A stretch of DNA of 26,404 nucleotides, taken from positions 1 through 26,404 of the forward strand of contig JBBSGZ010000043.1 in NCBI GenBank assembly GCA_038253555.1. The letters are read 5' to 3'. The DNA comes from JALYUA01 sp038253555 (lineage in GTDB: Bacteria > Acidobacteriota > Thermoanaerobaculia > UBA5066 > Gp7-AA6). Positions 1 to 7,279 of this stretch are shown here, one piece after another (positions within the stretch are counted from its first letter, which is position 1; each line of letters starts with the position of its first letter). A program made the position numbers and the translations under genes. The notes under the pieces were generated by a model. The model was not told where the DNA came from and made no database searches. It worked only from the letters and a program-made list of their open reading frames with translations.

Positions 1-20
1 AGGCAGCGGGGAATGCGCGG

Positions 21-139
21 CGCCTGCCTGCGGGCCCCCTCACCCCAACCCTCTCCCCGAGCCCGGGGCGAGGGCAGAGCTGCGCCTCAGCCTTGATGGT
101 GGCTAAGCTCGCAGCTCCCGCAGTGAGCGGAGGCGACGG
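21..139. repeat. Dispersed intergenic repeat, left copy, with REP-like hairpin
   Basis: This non-coding stretch recurs at 25768-25860 plus 25987-26005 with high identity. It contains an imperfect hairpin: CCCTC at 49-53 pairs with GAGGG at 70-74, and CCCCG at 55-59 pairs with CGGGG at 64-68, with one T/C mismatch and a 4-base loop. The shared tail is GAGCGGAGGCGACGG. The layout resembles REP-type palindromic intergenic repeats. No transposase or coding capacity is seen in it. Confidence 0.75.
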
Positions 140-147
140 TTGCCCCG

Positions 148-153
148 TACAAT
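148..153 (+). promoter_or_regulatory. Putative -10 box (TACAAT) of the histidine kinase gene
   Basis: TACAAT matches the sigma-70 -10 consensus in five of six positions and ends 13 bases before the ATG at 167. Transcription would start near 160, so the more upstream TTG (140) and ATG (152) would not lie in the mRNA. No convincing -35 element is visible; the -35 region falls in the end of the repeat. Confidence 0.45.
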
Positions 154-166
154 GGAAGTACAAAAG

Positions 167-2872
167 ATGCCTGATCGTTGGTCCCCCGGGATCGGCCGGC
201 CGCTCCTGAACTTTGCCCGTCTGCGCCGGACCCTTTCACCCCGGCGCAGTCTCGCGGCGCGACTCTTGTTCGGATTCTTCCTCGCGTTCCTGATTCCCGG
301 CGCCCTGATCGTCTTCATCCTCATGCGCCGTCTGACGGAGCTGAAGGACAACTCGGTTCAGCAGTTGACCGCCGCCCGGATCGCGCAGGCTTCCGTTCAG
401 ATCCAGCAGGACGCCGGATTCCGGGCCGAGTGGATCGACCGGCGCGCCGCCGTCGCCGAAGAGGCCGCGTGGTCGATCGCCACGGCCCTGACCCAGGCCT
501 TCGCGTCTCCCGCACCGCCGGGAGAGTTGCCGCCTCTCGACGCGGACGGCCACATCTGGAACCCGTTTCCGGCCGAGGACACGGTCGCCTTCATCGAAGA
601 CGCGCACGAAGCGGACCCTCAGGCCCGGCGGGATTACTTGGCGACGCTGCAGGTCGCGCCCCTTTTGCGGGGGGTCCGGGAACGGCGCAACACCATAAAG
701 AACGTCAGCGTCTGGACCGCCTCGGGCGTGATGCGGATGAGCCCCTGGATGGACATTCACTCGGCGCTGAAGGAATCCAACGGCGCCCTCGACCACTTCA
801 CCTTCAACCAGACCGCCCGTTTTCCGGAGCGCCGTCCGGTCGGAGGGGACAACGCCCTCTGGTTCTCGGGCCGGGGCGGGGCGCGGATCACTCCCGAAGC
901 CCGGCTCGTGAGCTTCTTCGTGCCCGTGAGGAACGATATCGGCACGCTGGTCGCGGCGGTGGCGATGGGGGTCGACGTGCGGCGCTACGCGATCGAAGCT
1001 CTCGAGCCCGCCGAAGCGCAGGGCGACGTCTGGTTCGTCGTCGACCAGGCGGGCAACCTCGTCTATCTGACCGGCCGGGCCGCTCAGCTCCTCGGGTGGA
1101 CCGCATCTTCGGGGCCGTCGCTCGCTGGCTCCGGAAATGCGGAACGGCGCCGCCTGGTGAACGCCATCCTCGCGGCGCCGCGCACGTTCGGGAAATACCG
1201 GTTCAACGGCGCCTCGTGCCGCCTCGCCTCGGCGCGGGTGCGGACGACGGGTTGGGTTTTCGTGGAAGGGCTCTCCGGCGACGCCCTTCGGCGCATCGCG
1301 ACGGCAGCGGAAGACGAGATCCAGCCCAAGTCCTACTCCGACCTCCAGCAGTACGTCTTTTTCGTGTTTCTGTACCTGCTCGTCGCGGTCCTGGCGGTGG
1401 TGGTGGTCATGTCCCGGCGCATCTCGGCCCCGGTGCTCGCGCTCGTGCATGCCGCCGAAGAGATCGGGCAGGGCCGCGCCGTCGAAGTCACCGGCGGCAC
1501 CTCGCCGGACGAGCTCGGCCGGCTGGCGGCGGCGATCGGGCGGATGGGACGGCGCGTCGAGCGGCGCGTGGAGACGCTTCGCCGACTGCACTCGCTCTTC
1601 CGCGCGTCGTACCAGGCGACCGACCTGCGCGAAGTGCTCTCCCGCGCCAGCGAAGCCATCGCGGCGTTCACGCGCGCGGAGCGCGTCTGGTTCTATCTTT
1701 ACGACCCCGACACGAATCGCCTTGAAGCGCAATGGCCTGGCTGGAACGTCAACGAGGACGTGATCGCGAAGCTGAAGGTCTCTGTGGAAACTCCGTCGAT
1801 CGCCGGCATGGTGTTCAAGAGCGGGGAGCCGTACGTCACGAACGACCTCGAACGAGATCCGTACGTACACCGCGGGCTTCAGACGACGGTCGACGCCGTG
1901 AACGCGATCTTCTGTCCTTTGAAAACCGAGGATCGGACATTCGGCGTCGCGGTCGCGACGAACCGCCCCGGCGGCTTCGGGCACGAGGAGGTCGATGCGC
2001 TGACTTCCTTTGCCGACGCGGCTTCGCTTCTCATCAAGAACGCGCAGCTGTACACGACCCTCACGGGGACGGTCGAGGAGCTGCGTCGGGCAAGCCGTCT
2101 CAAGGACTACTTCCTCCAGAACGTGAACCACGAGCTGCGGACGCCGCTGACTTCGATCGTGGGGTGGACAGACCTGCTCGAGGAGGGGGACGTGGACGAG
2201 GAGACCCTCCGGCGCGGGTTGAAGCAGGTGCGTCAGTCCGCGCGCGTTCTCCTCGCGCTGATCGACGACCTTCTCGACCTCGCCCGGATGGAGCGGGGCA
2301 CGCTTTCCCTCGAGCTTCGTCCCGTCTCGCTGCTCGAGGTCGCGCAGCGGTCGATGGACACCGTCCGGCTGATGGCCGAGTCCCGTGGCGTGGTCATGAT
2401 CCTGGCGCCCGTTCCCGACGCGCTGCCGCTGATCCGCGCGGACGCGCTCCGGTTGCAGCAGGTGCTCTGGAACCTGCTGGCGAACGCAATCAAGTTCTCG
2501 CCGAGGCACGGTCGCGTCGTGATCCGCATCGACCGGGAGCCCGAGCGGTTCCTGGTGAGCGTCGAGGACGACGGAGTCGGCATAGCAGAAGGGGACCTGC
2601 CCCACGTGTTCGAAAGGTTCCGCCAGGTGGACGGGTCCACGACACGGCGGCACCCCGGGATGGGCATCGGTCTGGCCCTCGCGCGATCCCTGGTGGAGCT
2701 GCACGGCGGCACGATCTGGGCGGATAGCGTCGTCGGGCGCGGCAGCCGGTTTACCTTCTCCCTGCCCATTTCCGCGGCGGACCGGCGAACGGCCGGGGGC
2801 GGCCCATCCGCGCGCGCCGAAGAACCGAGAGTTGCTGAGGCCGCCGAGAAGAGGGAAGAAGTGGAAAACTGA
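167..2872 (+). CDS. Membrane sensor histidine kinase (sensor-HAMP-GAF-HisKA-HATPase)
   Basis: This 901-residue kinase most likely autophosphorylates a histidine in response to an extracytoplasmic or GAF-bound signal. A first membrane helix lies at about residues 33-53, followed by a large periplasmic sensor region (Cache-like by layout), a second helix at about 395-415 and a HAMP linker. A GAF-like domain follows at about 495-635. The HisKA H-box (NHELRTPL) has its phospho-acceptor at His655. The ATPase shows the N-box (NLLANAIKFS, about 765), DDGVGIAE (about 801), the F-box FERFRQ and the G-box GMGIGLALA (about 831). Start choice: ATG 167 has GGAAG eight bases upstream and lies after the TACAAT box; TTG 140 and ATG 152 are less likely. 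No response regulator is encoded nearby, so it is an orphan here. Its ligand and partner cannot be read from the sequence. Confidence 0.93.
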   Translation: MPDRWSPGIGRPLLNFARLRRTLSPRRSLAARLLFGFFLAFLIPGALIVFILMRRLTELKDNSVQQLTAARIAQASVQIQQDAGFRAEWIDRRAAVAEEAAWSIATALTQAFASPAPPGELPPLDADGHIWNPFPAEDTVAFIEDAHEADPQARRDYLATLQVAPLLRGVRERRNTIKNVSVWTASGVMRMSPWMDIHSALKESNGALDHFTFNQTARFPERRPVGGDNALWFSGRGGARITPEARLVSFFVPVRNDIGTLVAAVAMGVDVRRYAIEALEPAEAQGDVWFVVDQAGNLVYLTGRAAQLLGWTASSGPSLAGSGNAERRRLVNAILAAPRTFGKYRFNGASCRLASARVRTTGWVFVEGLSGDALRRIATAAEDEIQPKSYSDLQQYVFFVFLYLLVAVLAVVVVMSRRISAPVLALVHAAEEIGQGRAVEVTGGTSPDELGRLAAAIGRMGRRVERRVETLRRLHSLFRASYQATDLREVLSRASEAIAAFTRAERVWFYLYDPDTNRLEAQWPGWNVNEDVIAKLKVSVETPSIAGMVFKSGEPYVTNDLERDPYVHRGLQTTVDAVNAIFCPLKTEDRTFGVAVATNRPGGFGHEEVDALTSFADAASLLIKNAQLYTTLTGTVEELRRASRLKDYFLQNVNHELRTPLTSIVGWTDLLEEGDVDEETLRRGLKQVRQSARVLLALIDDLLDLARMERGTLSLELRPVSLLEVAQRSMDTVRLMAESRGVVMILAPVPDALPLIRADALRLQQVLWNLLANAIKFSPRHGRVVIRIDREPERFLVSVEDDGVGIAEGDLPHVFERFRQVDGSTTRRHPGMGIGLALARSLVELHGGTIWADSVVGRGSRFTFSLPISAADRRTAGGGPSARAEEPRVAEAAEKREEVEN

Positions 2873-2915
2873 TCCGTGGCCGTGGATCTCCGCCAGGCGC
2901 GCAGAGCGGGAGGAT

Positions 2916-3593
2916 CTACCCGGTGGCCGCCGGGAGCCCCGTCCCCTTGAGGAGGTCCTTTACAATCCGCGCGGTTTCTTCTTTGCCCGGGACGCAGAGA
3001 TTGGGATCTTTTTCCGTGCCGGCCGCGATCGCCGCGGCATAGCCCTCGCAGTCATAGCCGCACGCGGTGCAGTCCGTCTGCGCCATGGCCGCGTACAGCT
3101 TCAACTTCAGGTCGCCGTCTTTCGCCATTTCCATGCGCTTTGGCAGCGGGATGGTTTCGTCATGGAAGGCGGGGGCTTCCTTCCTGACCTTCGGAGCCGC
3201 GGTGACGTCCTCTTCGGGCCGGCCGGTGTCGACCCACTGACCAAAGGAAAGGCACGCGGGACAGACAAAGGTGTAATCCCACCCGACCGGCAGAAACTTC
3301 GCCGGAGTGCGGTAGACGACGAGGGGGGTGAAGTCCTGGGGGCACGAGGGCGATTCCCGCTCCTGCGCGTCGAGCGCCATCGTTTTCAAGTGCGGCCGCG
3401 AGAATGCGATCTGTTTCGGCTTCTGGTCGAAGCGGAACATCTCGCCCTTCGGGCACACCATGACGATCTGCGGCTTGTAGACGCGCTCGACGAAAAACGC
3501 GCGCATCGGAACTCCATGCTTCGGGCACGCCGCGGGGGCGTCCTGCCAGAAGGACGAAACGAGCCGGGACTTTTCGACGAGCGACATCGCCAT
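2916..3593 (-). CDS. Small iron-sulfur protein with sulfite-reductase-type 4Fe-4S module and Cys-rich N-terminus
   Basis: This 225-residue protein is probably cytoplasmic; no signal peptide is seen. Its C-terminus carries CTACGYDC, then YAAAIAAG, then NLCVPG (Cys175, 178, 182 and 200). This closely resembles the 4Fe-4S module (FeS, PF04060-like) found on some bacterial sulfite reductase flavoprotein subunits and on Rnf-type proteins. The N-terminal part has further cysteines at 23, 47, 84, 111 and 114, including a CPAC pair that could bind zinc. No FAD, FMN or NAD(P)H domain is present, so it may be an electron-carrier or scaffold protein. I could not name a family for the N-terminal part. 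ATG 3593 is chosen because TATACT ends eight bases upstream, suggesting a leaderless mRNA; ATG 3587 is an alternative. It converges with the histidine kinase. Confidence 0.8.
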   Translation of the reverse strand: MAMSLVEKSRLVSSFWQDAPAACPKHGVPMRAFFVERVYKPQIVMVCPKGEMFRFDQKPKQIAFSRPHLKTMALDAQERESPSCPQDFTPLVVYRTPAKFLPVGWDYTFVCPACLSFGQWVDTGRPEEDVTAAPKVRKEAPAFHDETIPLPKRMEMAKDGDLKLKLYAAMAQTDCTACGYDCEGYAAAIAAGTEKDPNLCVPGKEETARIVKDLLKGTGLPAATG

Positions 3594-3601
3594 GGGCGGG
3601 A

Positions 3602-3607
3602 AGTATA
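3602..3607 (-). promoter_or_regulatory. -10 box TATACT, leaderless-type promoter
   Basis: Read on the minus strand the region is TATACT, then TCCCGCCC, then ATG. The eight-base gap places the transcription start at or next to the start codon, and there is no Shine-Dalgarno sequence. The same arrangement, with one base changed, precedes lysS at 10859. Confidence 0.55.
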
Positions 3608-3656
3608 ACGGCACTGCGCGTTTCCGCCTCCGTCGGATCGCGGGCGAAAGCCCGGT

Positions 3657-4313
3657 TCAGCGCTCCCCGACGAAGGGATTTGCTCGCTTCTCTTCCGCGA
3701 TCGTCGTGTCCGGCCCGTGCCCGCAGACGACCGGCGTTTCCGCGGGAAGCGAGAAGAGCTTCTGCCGGATCGACTGGAGAATCAACTCCGTGTCGCCGCC
3801 CCAGAGGTCCGTCCTTCCGATCGAGCGGCGGAAAAGAGTGTCGCCGGAAAACAGGATCGGCGCGAGGCCGTCCGAGAGGAAACAGGTCGAGCCCGGCGTG
3901 TGGCCCGGTGTATGAATCGCGGTCACGGAGAACGCCCCGAATCGGATGACCTCGGCGTCGCGCAGGGGAGCTCCGCGGGGAGCGGGAGAGCCTGCCGACA
4001 GCCCGAAGAGCGCCGCCTGTTCCGGCAACGCGTCATAAAGCGGAGCATCGTCGGCGTGAAGTCGGATGGGCGCCCCCGTGCCCTTCGCGACGCCCGCGCT
4101 GCCCCCGATGTGGTCGAAATGCGCGTGTGTGTGCAGGAGGGCGGACACGCTCAGCTTTTCGCTGGCCACCTCGGCTAAGATCCTTTCGGGCTCGTCGCCC
4201 GGGTCTATGACGACAGCCTGCCGGCTTTCGGCATCGAACAGGATCGTGCAGTTGCACTGGAGGGGGCCGACCTGGATCGTCCGGCGGATGGGCGCCCGTG
4301 AGACCCCCGTCAT
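3657..4313 (-). CDS. Metallo-beta-lactamase-fold hydrolase (glyoxalase II-like)
   Basis: This 218-residue protein has the metal-binding signature HTHAHFDH at residues 61-68 (THxHxDH core). It also has HTPGHTPGS for a further metal histidine, FSGDTLF with the bridging aspartate, and CGHGPDTT with the last histidine. The length and the GRTDLWGG segment match the short YcbL/GloB-like cytosolic thioesterase group, which hydrolyses glutathione or other thioesters. The real substrate is not shown by the sequence. Its ATG overlaps the stop of the upstream 134-residue gene as ATGA (4310-4313), so the two are probably translationally coupled. Confidence 0.9.
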   Translation of the reverse strand: MTGVSRAPIRRTIQVGPLQCNCTILFDAESRQAVVIDPGDEPERILAEVASEKLSVSALLHTHAHFDHIGGSAGVAKGTGAPIRLHADDAPLYDALPEQAALFGLSAGSPAPRGAPLRDAEVIRFGAFSVTAIHTPGHTPGSTCFLSDGLAPILFSGDTLFRRSIGRTDLWGGDTELILQSIRQKLFSLPAETPVVCGHGPDTTIAEEKRANPFVGER

Positions 4314-4714
4314 GGATGAACCGCCACGACCGTCTCGACGTCATGCCGCTCCTTGCGGTCCGGGCTCGCCCAGACGCGCTCCGGCGAGGCCAGGTTGATC
4401 TGAACCGCCCACTCGTCGTTGTCGGAACGGCGATACTCCGAAGCGTAGAGCTTGCGCCGGCTGCGGGGCGTGAAGATCTCCCAGCGGATCCAGCCGAAAT
4501 CCGCAGTCTCGTCGTGGAGGTGGAAGGCGGGGATCCTCTCTCCCGCCTCGATCGGCGCCTCGCGCACGGTCATCGGAGCGAACCCGTTGGCTGCGAGGCG
4601 CTCTTCGAACTCGGTGCGCGCGATCCTGTCCTGATACCGCATCGAATGCCGCCCGCGCGCGACCCCGCGGCCGAGAATCAGGTCGTCGAGCGCCGAAGCG
4701 AGCTCTGGGTCCAT
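4310..4714 (-). CDS. Hypothetical protein, 134 residues, coupled to the MBL hydrolase
   Basis: I do not recognise a family. The protein is soluble and acidic to neutral, with no signal peptide or membrane helix. It is rich in charged and aromatic residues (for example FGWIRWEIF and YASEYRR), suggesting a compact alpha/beta domain. It is the first gene of a two-gene unit with the downstream hydrolase, with which it shares ATGA. TAGAAT ends six bases before ATG 4714 and three before ATG 4717; the second ATG fits a leaderless start better. No Shine-Dalgarno sequence is visible. Confidence 0.75.
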   Translation of the reverse strand: MDPELASALDDLILGRGVARGRHSMRYQDRIARTEFEERLAANGFAPMTVREAPIEAGERIPAFHLHDETADFGWIRWEIFTPRSRRKLYASEYRRSDNDEWAVQINLASPERVWASPDRKERHDVETVVAVHP

Positions 4715-4720
4715 CATCCG

Positions 4721-4726
4721 ATTCTA
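4721..4726 (-). promoter_or_regulatory. -10 box TAGAAT directly before two ATGs
   Basis: Minus-strand reading gives TAGAAT, CGG, ATG, ATG. A start of transcription six to seven bases after the hexamer would fall on the second ATG (4714), a leaderless arrangement. The heptanucleotide repeat 4728-4762 begins one base upstream of the hexamer and fills the spacer and -35 position. Confidence 0.55.
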
Positions 4727-4727
4727 T

Positions 4728-4762
4728 CGGGAGGCGGGAGGCGGGAGGCGGGAGGCGGGAGG
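4728..4762. repeat. Heptanucleotide tandem repeat (CGGGAGG)x5
   Basis: Five perfect head-to-tail copies of CGGGAGG, followed by a partial CGG, lie in the 57-base gap between the 134-residue gene and the glycosyltransferase gene. The period of 7 and the base composition are shared with the CGGGAAA repeat at 12420. Confidence 0.9.
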
Positions 4763-4771
4763 CGGATCCCT

Positions 4772-6226
4772 TCACCAGCCTCTGAGAGCGAGCTCGCGCC
4801 GCGACGGGTCGAGCCAGTAAAGGGCGGCTCCTTCGGCCCTCGGAAAATCGATTCGTCGAAACTGCGTCGCCCAGCGACGAAGCTCTGGGGCGGGAGTGCC
4901 GCTGATTACCAGCCATGCGGTGGTCCCCGGATCCCAAGAATAGGGCAACCGGCGAATCTCACCCTCGAGGTTCGGGATGGGCCTTCCGGTCCTGGCGGCT
5001 CCCGCCGTCATCGCCTCGTATAGCCAATTGGGTCCGACCACGAAGTAGGCCACGCATAGCTGCGAGTACTGGTTCTCCGTGAAGACACGCTCCGTCGGCG
5101 GGCGCGCTCGGAGGACGCGGGCGAGCGGCCGCCAATCGGGCCTGCCGTCGCGAAAATAACTCTTGAGGGCGGCGGCGTCGAAAACGAGAGTCATCGCCAG
5201 GACGCCGATGGCGAGCCGACGGCCGATCCTGGAGCGCCCCCCGGACACGAGAGCAAGGGCCGTCAGCGCGGGAAGGGCGAGGCCCGCCGGGATATAGCGC
5301 CGCGTCGCGTCCCAATGAGGGTGGAGCTGCCAGAGGGCCTCAACGACGGCGAAGCCGCCGATGCTCCACACCGCAAGAAAACGAGCTCCCCGGGTTTTCA
5401 TGGCGGCGAGACATCCGATGATCGCCAGGGCGACGAATAGGAGATCGACGCGTCGGAACGGAAGCCCGTCGCCGGGCTCGAACCCGAAGAAAGCGACGGT
5501 TCTGCCGGCGCGCTCCCAGGTGAGAGGCGTTGCGGGTACCGGAGGGGCACGGCGCGTCGCCTCCAGCACGACCGGCAGCCAGGGCAGGTACCCGAGAATG
5601 AGTGCCAGGCAGAAGAGTGGCGACCAGATCAGGAATCCACGTGCCCGGCGTTTTTTTTCGAATTCCGCCGAAAGAGCGTCCTCCAGCAACAGACCGGCTG
5701 CCGCGATCGCGAGCACGACGGCCGCGAGATAGAGCGTGTAGGCCGTTGCGAGACAGGCGGCATAGAGAGCGACGCAACGCGCGGTCGACGGTCTCGTCAG
5801 GAAGTTATCCAGAGCGATGAGCGACAGCACGAGAAGGAGACATCCGAGCGCGTACGGACGCAGTTCCTGAGAGTAGCGGACGTGAAACGGCGCGACAGCC
5901 AGGAGAAGAGCCGCAAGAGCGCCCGCCGGCATTCCCACTCGGCGGCGGAGAAGAATTCCGAGGGCGGCGATCGTGCCCAGGCCCCAGGCGACGTCAGGAA
6001 TCTTTCGCACCCAGTCCGACGGATGGAGAAGCTCGAAGGTCCGCCCTGCGAGGTAATCGAGCGGGGGATGGACGGCGTCGAACCGGATGGATTTCCAGAA
6101 AAAAGTCCACGTCCCGTGCAGCCAGTAACTCTGCAAAATCTCGTCGAGCCCGTACGAGAAGAAGTCGAGCTTAAAGAGACGCACGGCTGCCGCGACAGCG
6201 ACGATCGAGCCGAGCAGCAGGTGCAT
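4772..6226 (-). CDS. Polytopic membrane glycosyltransferase (ArnT/PMT-like, GT-C fold)
   Basis: This 484-residue integral membrane protein starts with a helix (LLLGSIVAVAAAVRLF) followed by FSYGLDEIL, where the aspartate and glutamate occupy the first periplasmic loop as in GT-C enzymes of the PMT_2/ArnT type. HPPLDYLAGR follows, also typical of that family. Many further hydrophobic helices alternate with Arg-rich loops, and the C-terminal portion is soluble. Such enzymes transfer sugars from polyprenyl-phosphate donors on the periplasmic side; donor and acceptor are unknown here. I prefer ATG 6226 because it places the first helix at the N-terminus as in the family. A TTG at 6295 would add 23 polar residues. 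Confidence 0.85.
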   Translation of the reverse strand: MHLLLGSIVAVAAAVRLFKLDFFSYGLDEILQSYWLHGTWTFFWKSIRFDAVHPPLDYLAGRTFELLHPSDWVRKIPDVAWGLGTIAALGILLRRRVGMPAGALAALLLAVAPFHVRYSQELRPYALGCLLLVLSLIALDNFLTRPSTARCVALYAACLATAYTLYLAAVVLAIAAAGLLLEDALSAEFEKKRRARGFLIWSPLFCLALILGYLPWLPVVLEATRRAPPVPATPLTWERAGRTVAFFGFEPGDGLPFRRVDLLFVALAIIGCLAAMKTRGARFLAVWSIGGFAVVEALWQLHPHWDATRRYIPAGLALPALTALALVSGGRSRIGRRLAIGVLAMTLVFDAAALKSYFRDGRPDWRPLARVLRARPPTERVFTENQYSQLCVAYFVVGPNWLYEAMTAGAARTGRPIPNLEGEIRRLPYSWDPGTTAWLVISGTPAPELRRWATQFRRIDFPRAEGAALYWLDPSRRELALRGW

Positions 6227-6246
6227 TCGCCGGTTGGGAATGGAGA

Positions 6247-6252
6247 AGCATA
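6247..6252 (-). promoter_or_regulatory. Possible -10 box TATGCT of the glycosyltransferase gene
   Basis: TATGCT on the minus strand lies 20 bases upstream of ATG 6226, which would give a leader of about 13 bases. No clear -35 element or Shine-Dalgarno sequence is seen. The support is weak and it would exclude the upstream TTG start. Confidence 0.3.
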
Positions 6253-6299
6253 GTCCGTCACGGCTCGACGAGGTCGAGTACTCCCGCCGAGTCAACTGA

Positions 6300-6305
6300 T
6301 AGCGT
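6300..6305 (+). promoter_or_regulatory. Possible extended -10 (TGA-TAGCGT), leaderless-type
   Basis: TG at 6297-6298 precedes TAGCGT, which ends seven bases before ATG 6313. There is no Shine-Dalgarno sequence. The spacing matches the other leaderless-type starts in this window, although the hexamer itself is weak. Confidence 0.35.
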
Positions 6306-6312
6306 CTCCTTC

Positions 6313-6777
6313 ATGTCCGCGCTGATCTCGCAGGTCATCCTCTTCTCGCTCGCCGTCTGGGTCGGGGGCTCGGTACTCGTCGTTCTCGCGGCGCCCGTCA
6401 TTTTCCGGATGGTGGCGTCGCGCGATCAGGCCGGCGGGGCCTTCGGTGAAGTCCTGCGGCGGTTCGAGGCCGTCAAGCAGCTTCTCTCCCTCCTGCTGGT
6501 GATCGGAGTCTTCGTCGAGCTCGAGCGCGCGGGGGGGCTCGCCGGCGGAGCGGTGATCTCCGGAATCGCGATCTTCGCCGCGGTCGCGACCAACGTGTAC
6601 CTCGCGATGGTGCTTCGTCCCCGGATGAACTATTTCCGGATGAAAGCGGGCTCATTCGACGCCGCCGGAGCCGAAGACCCGTGGCGCCGGAAATTCGACC
6701 GCCTCCACCGGCGTTCGACCCGAATTTTCCTTTTCGGCGCTGTCGCGGCGGCGGTGGGTCTGTGGTTCCGCTCCTGA
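6313..6777 (+). CDS. DUF4149-like small integral membrane protein
   Basis: This 154-residue protein has about four hydrophobic helices (near residues 5-27, 55-72, 76-98 and 134-152). The motifs LAVWVGGSVLVVLAAPVIF and an AGGAFGEVLRRFE loop resemble the DUF4149/TMEM205-like family, whose function is not established. It lies between the divergent glycosyltransferase and the convergent ridA and appears to be a single-gene unit. Family membership is inferred by eye. Confidence 0.75.
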   Translation: MSALISQVILFSLAVWVGGSVLVVLAAPVIFRMVASRDQAGGAFGEVLRRFEAVKQLLSLLLVIGVFVELERAGGLAGGAVISGIAIFAAVATNVYLAMVLRPRMNYFRMKAGSFDAAGAEDPWRRKFDRLHRRSTRIFLFGAVAAAVGLWFRS

Positions 6778-6796
6778 CGGCCGGCGCCGCCTCCGG

Positions 6797-7174
6797 CTAC
6801 CGCGTCCTGGCGATGAGGTCGATTTCGAGCGGCGCGCCTTTCGGAAGGCCCGCGACCGTCACCGTCGATCTCGCCGGCCTGTGATCGCCGAAGCGCCGCG
6901 CATACACGGCGTTCATCGCGGGAAAGTCTTCGGTTCGGGTCAGATAGACGGTCGCTTTCACCACGTCGTCGAGCGTCAGTCCGCCTTCCCCCAAAACCGC
7001 TTCCAGGTTGTCGAAGATCCGTTCCGCGGACGGTTCGATCCCGCCCGGGACGAGCTCGCCGCTCGCCGGGTCGAGCGGGATCTGTCCGGATGCGTAGAGA
7101 AACCCGCCTTCGATGACCGCCTGCGAATAAGGACCGATCGCTTTGGGCGCGCCGTCCGTCGCGAGATATTTCAT
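6797..7174 (-). CDS. ridA: RidA/YjgF-family enamine/imine deaminase
   Basis: This 125-residue protein has the usual RidA length. It carries GPYSQA near residue 14, YASGQIPLDP, the signature PARSTVTVAGLPKGAPLEID with Arg102 (equivalent to E. coli Arg105) and Glu117. These mark the catalytically active RidA class, which hydrolyses reactive 2-aminoacrylate and related enamines from PLP enzymes in the cytoplasm. The ATG is preceded at six bases by TAGGAT and has no Shine-Dalgarno sequence. It reads in the same direction as hpt upstream, separated by 105 bases that include a hairpin. Confidence 0.93.
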   Translation of the reverse strand: MKYLATDGAPKAIGPYSQAVIEGGFLYASGQIPLDPASGELVPGGIEPSAERIFDNLEAVLGEGGLTLDDVVKATVYLTRTEDFPAMNAVYARRFGDHRPARSTVTVAGLPKGAPLEIDLIARTR

Positions 7175-7180
7175 GAAGGG

Positions 7181-7186
7181 ATCCTA
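7181..7186 (-). promoter_or_regulatory. -10 box TAGGAT of ridA, leaderless-type
   Basis: Minus-strand reading is TAGGAT, CCCTTC, ATG. A six-base gap puts the transcription start on the initiation codon, and no ribosome binding site is present. Confidence 0.45.
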
Positions 7187-7240
7187 GGACGGGAACGCCG
7201 AAATCGGAAACGAAAAGGGCCGGAAAAGGCTTGAACCTTG

Positions 7241-7261
7241 CCCGGGGGAACAATCCCCGGG
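7241..7261 (-). terminator. Hairpin downstream of hpt
   Basis: CCCGGGG (7241-7247) and CCCCGGG (7255-7261) form a perfect 7-bp GC stem with a 7-base loop. It begins 19 bases past the hpt stop. No clear U-tract follows on the minus strand, so it could slow or end transcription with help, or protect the hpt mRNA end. Confidence 0.4.
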
Positions 7262-7279
7262 TTGGTCATGGACTGCCGG

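Noticed and set aside
236..2704. 822-codon minus-strand frame opposite the histidine kinase
   Set aside because: The product is Arg/His/Asp-rich with no motif, while the plus-strand kinase motifs are complete.
4728..4762. CRISPR-like or coding repeat
   Set aside because: The units are 7 bases, directly adjacent, and lie between genes. They form a simple tandem repeat.
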